A DNA stretch of 64,000 nt from Microdochium bolleyi (lineage: Eukaryota > Ascomycota > Sordariomycetes > Xylariales > Microdochiaceae): positions 62,001-126,000 of the forward strand of contig KQ964250.1 of NCBI GenBank assembly GCA_001566295.1. The letters run 5' to 3'. The translations under genes were made by a program, and so were the position numbers. The notes under the pieces were generated by a model, which did no database searches, had not been told where the DNA came from, and worked only from the letters and a program-made list of their open reading frames with translations. Shown piece by piece: positions 53,181-61,208 of this stretch (its first letter is position 1; every line of letters starts with the position of its first letter).

Positions 53181-56100
53181 ATGGGTGTCAACGGCCTCTG
53201 GACCGTCCTGCAGCCATGCGCGCGGCCGACGAACCTCGCGACCCTCAATCGCAAGCGTCTCGCGGTTGATGCCTCCATCTGGATCTACCAGTTCCTCAAG
53301 GCCGTGCGCGACAAGGAGGGCAACGCGCTCCGCAACTCCCACGTTGTAGGCTTCTTCCGCCGGATATGCAAGCTGCTGTGGTTCGGCGTCCGCCCGGTCT
53401 TCGTTTTCGATGGGGGTGCGCCAGCGCTCAAGCGCCAGACAATCACGAACCGAAAGCGTCGGAGGGAGGGTCGCCGCGACGATGCCGTCCGCACAGCTGG
53501 CAAGCTTCTTGCCGTGCAAATGCAGCGAATTGCAGAGGAGGAAGGGGACAAGAGGCGAAGGATGGCAGAGCTAGAAAACACCGGTGCGCAGCTGGCGGAA
53601 ATCGAGACGGAGGAGCTCCCTGACGAAAGCAAGCTCGTCTACGTCGACGAGCTCGGCATGTCGCAGCAGGAACGCCAGAAGAGCCGAAAATTCTACAAGC
53701 AGGATGCGTACCACCTGCCCGAGCTCGGCGGCAGCATCGACAGCATGGGCCGTCCCGAGGACCCCCGCATCATGAGCATCGAGGAGCTCGAGGAGTATGC
53801 GCGCCAGTTTCAAAGTGGGGAGGACATCAACCTCTATGACTTCAGCAAGATCGATTTCGAGGGCGACTTCTTCAGGAGCTTGCCGCCGGCAGATCGCTAC
53901 AATATCCTCAACGCTGCCAGATTACGGAGTCGGTTGAGAATGGGCCTCAGCAAGGAGCAGCTCGACGACATGTTCCCAGATCGGATGGCTTTCTCGCGTT
54001 TCCAGATCGAAAGAGTCAAGGAGAGGAATCATCTCACGCAGCGCTTGATGAAAGAAGCAGGTATGACGGGCCTGGACCTCACGCTTGGTGGGTCATCAAG
54101 AATCGCTGGTGAGCGGGATCGCGAATACATTCTCGTCAAGAATGATGGTGCCGAGGGCGGCTGGGCCCTGGGAGTTGTCAGCAAGGAGAAAGATCGTGGC
54201 GAGATCCATAAGCCAATCGACGTAGACGCTCTTGACTTCCAGTACCAGGCAAAAGATGAGCAAGAGTGGGAGGATGAGGATGAGGGCGACTTCGAGGACA
54301 TCCCGATTGAGGGCCTGAACCGGTTGCCCAAGCTTGTGGCAAACATCGATGAGGACGGTGCGGCAGATGGTGGTGGCGGATTCATGGTCGAGGACGAGGA
54401 GGACTCTCTCTTCGTGGCTGGCGGCGACGCCGTGGATATTGACACCTTGCAAACTGGCCGGGACGATGTTGGAAACGATGAAGAGGATGATGTCTCTCGG
54501 GCGATCGAGCTGTCACTTCGGAACCAGCATAGGAAGGGACAGCCACAGGAGGAAGAAGAGGACGATGTCGAGTTCGAAGATGTCCCCGCTCCGGAGTGGA
54601 AGCAGCAGGCTGCCGTCCAGAAGGCGAAACCCATGACAACGACAAGCGGCAAGGTCATCGCGCACATCGTCAACAACCGAGCGAATGCAGCCGTGCCCAA
54701 ACCCAAACCCGGCGCGAGTGTCCCGTTCCAGGAGAGCGACAGCGACGACGACCTGGCTGCCGCGCTGTCCAAGGTCAAAAAGAAGAAGGCTACTGTGCCT
54801 GCACCCAAATCACAGCACGAGCCCATCCGACCCAATGTCAAGAACCCTTTCGACGGCCCGCTCCCTTTCGAAAAACTTAGCTGGAAATCTAGCATATTCG
54901 CGAGCAAGACAGAGAAGCCGAAGCCAACATCTAAGAAACATGGCGATATGGCAGAGGCGCAGCAGGACGATGACATGGCTGGAGGCTTCGAAAGAGAGGA
55001 CGGCTCAACTGCATCTGAGGATGAGGCAGAGCCGAGCAACGAGACAACCGAAGACAACAAACCAAGACCTCTGCCTCCATGGATGGTTCAGGAAGACGAC
55101 GACATTCGCGAGTCTGTAAAAGCACAGAGAGAGCTCGAAAACGAGATCAATGAGGCCGACAGGGAAGCCGCAATGGAGGAAGAAAAACGCCGCCGGAAGG
55201 AGAACTTCATCGAGATCGACTCATCCGACAACGAGAGTGACGTTGAGATCCTGGATCAGCCTCCAGTAGTGCTACGAAGGGAGAAGCAGGCAGCAGTGGT
55301 CGAGGGAGTGCCTGTCTTGCCAGCAACGCTGTCCAGAATCAGCCCGCCGTTGCCAGATCCTGTCGATGGCGTACCACAGTCTCGTGTCCCAGGAAGCAAG
55401 CACACCGCCAAGGGTACAGCCACCCCGAACGATGAAAAACAGGGAGCCACCCCTACCAAGCCGGCCGAAGCATCGTCTCCCGAACCTGACTTTGAGGAAG
55501 TCGAGATCATGCAGCCTCCTGAGAACACAACCCCGGACAAGATATCTGCAGCCGCCACCCCAGAGCCTGAATTTGAGGATGTGCCCACGGCTGAGCCATC
55601 ACAGCTAGAAGCCGAGGCCGAAGTTCATCCCGAAACAGTGACCGAGGAGCCCCCCGTAGACACCAGCGGTCTCGACGACGCCATCTTCGATCCTGAGATA
55701 GCCACCGAGCAGCAACTCCTTGACGACTATGACGACGAATACAGTGACCCTGAGGACGAGCAGCTCCTAGCGCAGATGGCCGAGGAGGCAGAGGAGCACG
55801 CGCGGTTCGCGAGTCAGCTGACCAACAAGTCCGCCGCGGCTGACCAGGAGGCCTACGAGCGCGAGCTGAAAGCTCTGCGCACGCAGCAGAAGAAGGACCG
55901 CCGCGACGCCGACGAGGTGACGCAGATCATGATCACCGAGTGCCAGGCGCTCCTGCGGTACTTTGGCATCCCGTACATCACGGCGCCGATGGAGGCCGAG
56001 GCCCAGTGCGCCGAGCTCGTCAGCCTCGGGCTGGTCGACGGGATAGTCACGGACGACTCGGACATTTTCCTGTTCGGCGGCACGCGAGTGTACAAGAACA

Positions 56101-57020
56101 TGTTCAACAGCAACAAGTTCGTCGAGTGCTACCTATCCTCGGACCTCGAGAAGGAGCTCTCCCTGGGCCGCGAGCAGCTCATTGCCATCGCGCAGCTGCT
56201 CGGGTCCGACTACACCGACGGCCTGCCCGGCGTGGGCCCTGTCACGGCCGTTGAGATCCTATCCGAGTTCCCAAACGGCCGCGAGGGCCTGGAGGCATTC
56301 CGGGACTGGTGGCAGGACATCCAGATGAACAACCGCCCCAAGGAAGCCGACGCCAAGTCCACGTTCCGCCGCAAGTTCCGCAAGTCCCAGGCTACCAAGC
56401 TCTTCCTCCCGCCCGCATTCCCCAGCGCGCCCGTGTTCGATGCGTATTTGAAGCCCGAGGTCGACAGCGACCCGCAGGCCTTCCAGTGGGGGGTCCCCGA
56501 CGTGGAAGGACTGCGGCAGTTCCTCATGCACACCATCGGCTGGTCGCAGGAGCGCACCGACGAGATCCTCGTGCCCGTCATCCGCGACATGAACCGCCGC
56601 GAGGCCGAGGGCACGCAGGCCAACATCACGCGGTTCTTTGAGGGCGGCGTCGGCGTCGGCGCGCGACAGCAGCAGTCTGGCCATCAGAGCAGTGCGGGGG
56701 CCGCCGCCGCCGAGGCGTTTGCGCCGCGCCAGAAGGCCAGGACGAGCAAGCGCATGGTCGAGGCGGTGAATCGTCTCAAGTCTCATGCCGTTGCGGAGAG
56801 TCTCGGCGGCGGCCATGGCGACGGGGATGGGGATGACGACAACGAGGCGCAGACCGCCGCAGCGGACGGGGACAGCTCGATCGGCAAGCGGAAGCGCAGA
56901 GCCGGCGGCCGAAAAGCTCCCACGACAGCGCCAGACGGCGACAGCGACCTCGATGACGAGAATTACCAGGCTGGCCCCTCGCGTAGCAGCCGAGCCAAGA
57001 AAGCCAAGGCGAACTCCTGA
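53181..57020 (+). CDS. RAD2: XPG/RAD2 structure-specific endonuclease (nucleotide excision repair)
   Basis: An intronless 1279-aa nuclease that makes the 3' incision in nucleotide excision repair. The N-domain starts MGVNGLWTVLQP, with VDASIWIYQFLKA and VFVFDGG holding active-site Asp residues. The I-domain begins near residue 905, with the catalytic carboxylates in APMEAEAQC (E938, E940), TDDSD (D958-D961) and GSDYTDG (D1010), followed by the GVGPVTAVEIL helix-hairpin-helix. The spacer of ~750 residues is acidic and disordered, as in yeast Rad2 and human XPG, where it binds TFIIH. It contains a UIM-like RAIELSLRN near residue 440. A PIP-box QANITRFF begins at Q1146, and a basic tail (KRKRRAGG, SRAKKAKA) provides nuclear localisation. 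Length and layout agree with Rad2, Rad13 and XPG rather than the short Fen1 or Exo1. Confidence 0.97.
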   Translation: MGVNGLWTVLQPCARPTNLATLNRKRLAVDASIWIYQFLKAVRDKEGNALRNSHVVGFFRRICKLLWFGVRPVFVFDGGAPALKRQTITNRKRRREGRRDDAVRTAGKLLAVQMQRIAEEEGDKRRRMAELENTGAQLAEIETEELPDESKLVYVDELGMSQQERQKSRKFYKQDAYHLPELGGSIDSMGRPEDPRIMSIEELEEYARQFQSGEDINLYDFSKIDFEGDFFRSLPPADRYNILNAARLRSRLRMGLSKEQLDDMFPDRMAFSRFQIERVKERNHLTQRLMKEAGMTGLDLTLGGSSRIAGERDREYILVKNDGAEGGWALGVVSKEKDRGEIHKPIDVDALDFQYQAKDEQEWEDEDEGDFEDIPIEGLNRLPKLVANIDEDGAADGGGGFMVEDEEDSLFVAGGDAVDIDTLQTGRDDVGNDEEDDVSRAIELSLRNQHRKGQPQEEEEDDVEFEDVPAPEWKQQAAVQKAKPMTTTSGKVIAHIVNNRANAAVPKPKPGASVPFQESDSDDDLAAALSKVKKKKATVPAPKSQHEPIRPNVKNPFDGPLPFEKLSWKSSIFASKTEKPKPTSKKHGDMAEAQQDDDMAGGFEREDGSTASEDEAEPSNETTEDNKPRPLPPWMVQEDDDIRESVKAQRELENEINEADREAAMEEEKRRRKENFIEIDSSDNESDVEILDQPPVVLRREKQAAVVEGVPVLPATLSRISPPLPDPVDGVPQSRVPGSKHTAKGTATPNDEKQGATPTKPAEASSPEPDFEEVEIMQPPENTTPDKISAAATPEPEFEDVPTAEPSQLEAEAEVHPETVTEEPPVDTSGLDDAIFDPEIATEQQLLDDYDDEYSDPEDEQLLAQMAEEAEEHARFASQLTNKSAAADQEAYERELKALRTQQKKDRRDADEVTQIMITECQALLRYFGIPYITAPMEAEAQCAELVSLGLVDGIVTDDSDIFLFGGTRVYKNMFNSNKFVECYLSSDLEKELSLGREQLIAIAQLLGSDYTDGLPGVGPVTAVEILSEFPNGREGLEAFRDWWQDIQMNNRPKEADAKSTFRRKFRKSQATKLFLPPAFPSAPVFDAYLKPEVDSDPQAFQWGVPDVEGLRQFLMHTIGWSQERTDEILVPVIRDMNRREAEGTQANITRFFEGGVGVGARQQQSGHQSSAGAAAAEAFAPRQKARTSKRMVEAVNRLKSHAVAESLGGGHGDGDGDDDNEAQTAAADGDSSIGKRKRRAGGRKAPTTAPDGDSDLDDENYQAGPSRSSRAKKAKANS

Positions 57021-57604
57021 GTCTTGTCGAGGAAGGATATCTTGCGTCTGATAAGGAACATCGATCGATGGTCGATATCATTATATAAGATGGGAGTTTT
57101 ATTCCAGATGAAGTAAGAAGTGCATATATTTCAGTCTGCCGCGCCAGTGACACATCTCTTGTGTGAATAGCTATCTCAATGTATCTCCTATGGTATGCTG
57201 TTCTGTGCCGCAACACGCCGATCGAGCCTGTTATGGTCCAAATCTCTGAGATCAACAACACTGGAGTATACCTTTATGGGCATGCATGAGCTGCAGCTCG
57301 ACTCCGGACACCACAATTGATTCATTGGGAGGAAAGACAAGCACACTTTCTATTCTGGTCTCTATGATATACCCTCCTAACACCGTCCAACATGATAGCT
57401 AGCCACATATTGTGTGTCCTCGAGCGCCACTCTTGATGTTTGATTGCTGAAGCAAAGAATTGACTTTTCACCCGTCATCCTCCTAGCATTCACTTTCGCG
57501 GCTTGGGAATATCGTCGACAGTAACATCTGCATCGTCCCGATGCACCACATACTTCGTCGTACCCCTTGAGGGCAACATGCCGCTTTTCTCTTCTCTACT
57601 CGCG
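57021..57604. other. Convergent 3' flanks of RAD2 and a membrane protein gene
   Basis: AT-rich non-coding sequence with TATATAAG-like and ATTATATAAG words near 57078-57090, consistent with RAD2 3' end formation. No gene. Confidence 0.5.
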
Positions 57605-59293
57605 TTAGTACCGAGACCGGGACCGCTTCTTGCCACCTACGGTCCGGGTCGTGGTCAGGTTTCGTCCACCACGTGGCTGACCTCGCGGTCTGCGATGCTG
57701 CAAGTCGCCTTCGTCGTATTCTTCTTCTGCCTCTCCCTCTGAGAAGTCATGGGAGACATCCAAGTGCGGCATCGAGGAAGATCCGAGCTGTGTACGTGGG
57801 CGCCGTGTTCTCCGCGGAGTTGTCAGGTAGGGGCCTTCGGCCGCGGAAGTACCAGGATCCTGGCCAGAATATGCTGCAAAGTCGCTGCCGGCGGAGTAAT
57901 GTCCCAGCCCGGCCACTATCGCTTCCCAGGGTTCCGAGTCCTGCTCTGACAGTTCTGAGCCCTGGTGGCCGGGGTGGGACTCCTGTGACGCGAACCGCAC
58001 TTGCTGCTCGGCCTGGCCCATCGCTGGCCGGGCTCGCTTGCTTTGCCGGCTCCTCTGGTCTTGGCTACGGGTTGGCTGCTGAGGAGCCTGCTGAGTGGCT
58101 TGCTGAACCGGCTCTCCAGAACGAGCCGCACGTGTCAGGAAGCTCAAGCCCTGGCTCACGAGGCCGGGAGCGTACTGCCAGAGACCACCCGCTTGTCCCG
58201 ATTCATGCCGATTGCCCTGCTTGGGGTCGGAGTCGGGGACATCGTGGCTGCTCACAAATGCCCCGGGGGTTCTCAGATCGCCAAAGTGGCCGCCACGACC
58301 AGCAGGACCCGTCTCTGAGGTAGGAGTAGTGCTACTTGACGCAGGAAGGTCCGGTTCCTGGTGTCGCTGTCTGTCCCTGCGGCTGCTTTCCTGGAGAGTG
58401 CTTCTATCGTCGTCGCTGCTTACCTCGTCATCACCATCGTCGTCATCGTCACAAGAAGAAGAAGATGCAGTCGGAGTAAAAGGAGACGGGAAGCCGACAT
58501 CGGGAGACAACCCGGTAGCAGCGTACAGCAGACCCAGGCGCTTCCCGAGCTCCTCGTCCACCATCCTCTGCATCCCCCACGACTTGCGCACGTGCAGGTA
58601 CACGGCGAGCAGGCCGACTACCGGGACGACGGCCACCCCGCCGAGCAGCAGGCCGTCCTTGACGTGCTTCTCGAGCGCGCTGTCGGTCTCCTCGGTGGCC
58701 GTGATGGCGTTCCTACTACCAGTACCACCATGTGGGCGGCTGCCGTCTCCATGGTGGTGGTGCGGCGGTGGCCGTCGTCGCCCGCATTTGTGGACGCCAT
58801 TCAGCTCGGCGACGGCATTCTCGCATCTGCGCCGGTACAGCCACGCGAGGAGCGCGAGAGCGACGCATTCGGCGAGGTAGAAGATGACAAAGGCGGCGAC
58901 AGCTCTGTTCGGCGCCTGGCAGTCGGTGTTGGTGCTTTCTGTGGTGCCGTCCTGCGCGGGGGACGTATCCTGGTGACCGGTGCCGTCGCCGCCGGTGATG
59001 GCTGCTGCGTCCGGGATGGCGCGGGCGTCGGCGACGGGCAGATCAAGCTCGTCGGCATCGAAGGTGCTCGTGGTGCTGGCCGAGGACGAGCAAATAGCAA
59101 CCGTGGAAGGTACAAGGGCCTTGGTCAAATTCGTGGTTGTGATTTGGTACGCCTTAGACACCGCAGTGCTTGAGGCAGGAAGGATTGACGGGTTGGTATA
59201 GTAAGAAACAGCGTCCGTCGCGACCGGGCTAGTTGTCCCGGCAGAAGCACTGAGCGCCACGAGGACAAGACGGCGACTACTGCTGAGCTTCAT
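57605..59293 (-). CDS. Hypothetical two-helix membrane protein, tandem paralogue A
   Basis: A 562-aa intronless minus-strand frame. I start at 59293 (MKLSSSRRLVLVALSASAG), which gives a signal-peptide-like N-terminus; an ATG six codons upstream is also in frame. A Ser/Thr-rich ectodomain of about 120 residues is followed by helix 1 (VIFYLAECVALALLAWLYRRR). A basic/His-rich loop of about 70 residues precedes helix 2 (GLLLGGVAVVPVVGLLAVYLHV) and a conserved charged helix (MQRMVDEELGKRLGL). The remaining ~290 residues are disordered, with Asp runs, Gln/Ser/Pro-rich text and a basic KKRSRSR end. The helix 1-loop-helix 2 core matches the shorter gene 0.9 kb away, so the two are diverged tandem duplicates. 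Topology suggests a surface or endomembrane protein. No family recognised. Confidence 0.72.
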   Translation of the reverse strand: MKLSSSRRLVLVALSASAGTTSPVATDAVSYYTNPSILPASSTAVSKAYQITTTNLTKALVPSTVAICSSSASTTSTFDADELDLPVADARAIPDAAAITGGDGTGHQDTSPAQDGTTESTNTDCQAPNRAVAAFVIFYLAECVALALLAWLYRRRCENAVAELNGVHKCGRRRPPPHHHHGDGSRPHGGTGSRNAITATEETDSALEKHVKDGLLLGGVAVVPVVGLLAVYLHVRKSWGMQRMVDEELGKRLGLLYAATGLSPDVGFPSPFTPTASSSSCDDDDDGDDEVSSDDDRSTLQESSRRDRQRHQEPDLPASSSTTPTSETGPAGRGGHFGDLRTPGAFVSSHDVPDSDPKQGNRHESGQAGGLWQYAPGLVSQGLSFLTRAARSGEPVQQATQQAPQQPTRSQDQRSRQSKRARPAMGQAEQQVRFASQESHPGHQGSELSEQDSEPWEAIVAGLGHYSAGSDFAAYSGQDPGTSAAEGPYLTTPRRTRRPRTQLGSSSMPHLDVSHDFSEGEAEEEYDEGDLQHRRPRGQPRGGRNLTTTRTVGGKKRSRSRY

Positions 59294-60206
59294 AATGTCG
59301 ACTCTTCCCAAGAAATACTTCGTGGACGATTTTGATGTGACCGAGTCTTCCTGATCCGAGTTCTCGTCAAAGGGATTCGACGACTTACAGGTCTACAGAG
59401 ATGGACGGTGCAGGAGATGTGAGGCGGGAAGACTGCAGGAGGCGAAGCTGCCTGGATATATCCGTGGTTTTCACTGATCTGCAGGGGATCGGAGATTCCT
59501 CCCCTCTACCATGAATTCGTAGGCTACCATAACGTACTTGAAACAGGGAAACGTGGTCCTCGGCGTGCCGCCACTCTCATCGGCTTGGAATTCGGGCGTC
59601 CCAGGAATTACTTGAGCTTGGGAGCACGGCAAAAATCATGCCTTCGCCCCGCCTCGGTCCGTTGGGCTCCCACCCCTTCCCAGCTCTCTATAGTAGTCGG
59701 CTGAAGAACTGTGTGGTCAAGGATAGCTTGGGCGAGGAGGACGGCAGTGTTGGCGAAGAGGCATAAGGTGCCAAGGAAGGCGGTATCGACTCCGCTGGAA
59801 GCACCGTAGGGAACAGCAAGCGTAAGCGTAAAGTGAGCCGAAAGCTGTAGATGTGTTGGTAGGTGATAACAAAGCAAGCAATGGCAATGAAAAGGACAAT
59901 GATAGAGCCTGGGAGGGCGGCCAGAGTTTCCAGGCTATGTCGGCACATAGTCGGGCGTAGAAGCCCACGATATGCTCTCGGTATGGAAAGCACCATGAAA
60001 GATACCTAACACGACAGGTAGCAGCGAACTCGGTCTTACATCGGGTATTAACCCATATTTTTCGTGGTAAAAATAATATTTTCTCTCGAGAATATGCTAT
60101 CATGAATAACCACTCCCTCGTGTTGATTTGGACGAGGGTGGTTATAGTTATCTGCGGTGCTCCCTTCCCGTCATCGCAACAGACCGTCTGACAAACATGA
60201 CAACAC
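59294..60206. other. Spacer between tandem paralogues, with a possible third membrane-protein remnant
   Basis: Mostly promoter of paralogue A and 3' flank of paralogue B. A frame from ATG 59996 encodes one membrane helix (IIVLFIAIACFVITYQH). About 120 bases on, a second helix (FLGTLCLFANTAVLLAQAIL) is in a different frame ending at 59608, and no plausible intron joins them. It could be a frameshifted small membrane protein gene or chance hydrophobic coding. Confidence 0.3.
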
Positions 60207-60884
60207 TCAGAAATACGAATAACGATACGGGGACCCGGAGTCCGTCATTGAGCTACCACCACTCCAACCTAATGACGCGCGCCGTCTGAGCCGCTCCTCG
60301 ATCTCCTCGCGCATCTCCCGCGAAGTGCGCATGTAGCGGTACAAGACGAACCAGCCGAGGAACGGGACGGCTGCCAGGAGGGCGAGCACTGCCCACTCTG
60401 CTACGCGGTGCTTGGTGTCTCTCTTGTCCCTGCTATCGGCAATGAAGGTACCGAGACCGCTGCTGAGTGGGTCGAGCTCGGCGAAGGCACGCTCGATCCG
60501 CAGACGCTCCGCCTTTACGAGCAGGGCTGCGATGCCGCAGATCAGGAGATAGCCGAGGAACATGCTGACGCCGGCGATTATGGCTCTTCTAGGACCATCA
60601 TGCTCACCCACAGCTGGGTCGTTGATGGTGTTGACATTGGCAATGTTGCTCGGCGCAGGGAGGGCGCTGGTCGAGGCGCTGGTGGTGTAGGTGATGGTGG
60701 CAGTCTGGTCTGCAAGTTTGGGACTGGTGATTCTGGGTGACGGGGATGCCTTCAACACTGATGATGAGGGCTGGCTTGCGGCCAAAGTCGCGATGGTGGT
60801 GGGCGTCGCGGATATCGGCGGTGCGACTTGGCCAAGAGACCCAGCAGCGCCGAGCGCCATGATGGAGATGTTGATGAGCTTCAT
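60207..60884 (-). CDS. Hypothetical two-helix membrane protein, tandem paralogue B
   Basis: A 225-aa intronless frame from ATG 60884 (MKLINISIMALGAAGSLG, signal-peptide-like). The longer in-frame extension to 61124 has no signal and is probably leader. A Ser/Thr/Pro-rich ectodomain of ~95 residues is followed by helix 1 (VSMFLGYLLICGIAALLV), a charged linker (KAERLRIERAFAEL), helix 2 (VLALLAAVPFLGWFVLY), and a highly charged amphipathic helix (REMREEIEERLRRRASL) before a short Ser/Tyr tail. The same order, with similar residues, occurs in paralogue A, which has a longer loop and a large disordered tail. Likely type: secretory-pathway membrane protein with a Ser/Thr-glycosylated lumenal head. 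Function unknown. Confidence 0.72.
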   Translation of the reverse strand: MKLINISIMALGAAGSLGQVAPPISATPTTIATLAASQPSSSVLKASPSPRITSPKLADQTATITYTTSASTSALPAPSNIANVNTINDPAVGEHDGPRRAIIAGVSMFLGYLLICGIAALLVKAERLRIERAFAELDPLSSGLGTFIADSRDKRDTKHRVAEWAVLALLAAVPFLGWFVLYRYMRTSREMREEIEERLRRRASLGWSGGSSMTDSGSPYRYSYF

Positions 60885-61208
60885 TTCTGTCGTATGAAAG
60901 CTGTAGCGATACCCGGGATGCTGTGTTATGCTCGTGCTTGCTGTGGGTGCCCTACTGTGATGTGACGAAGATGCTGGACGAAATGGTGCAATGGTGGTGG
61001 GACGATGCAAGTGGGAGGGGATCGAATGCAGGCTGTGCGGTGCCTGTAAGTGTTTTCCGACTCGTGGGAGTCTAGGCATTGTCTTTAAAAACTGAGGAAG
61101 GTGCGATCGTGCGTGCCACTTCACTTGCTTATCTGGACACTAGACCTACAAGAACCCCCCCCCCCCCCCCAGGACCAGGTCTGAGCCTGCCTCGTTTCGG
61201 CCCCAAGG
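60885..61208. other. Promoter of paralogue B and sulfatase 3' flank
   Basis: No gene. It includes an uninterrupted run of 16 C at 61155-61170. Confidence 0.5.
61155..61170. repeat. Homopolymer C16
   Basis: An uninterrupted poly-C run just beyond the sulfatase stop codon. Its exact length is uncertain in most sequencing data. Confidence 0.85.

Noticed and set aside
54029..55060. 343-codon minus-strand frame inside RAD2
   Set aside because: It is the antisense of the acidic Glu/Asp-rich spacer, giving artificial Ser/Leu/Val-rich text. No domain, signal or splice logic.
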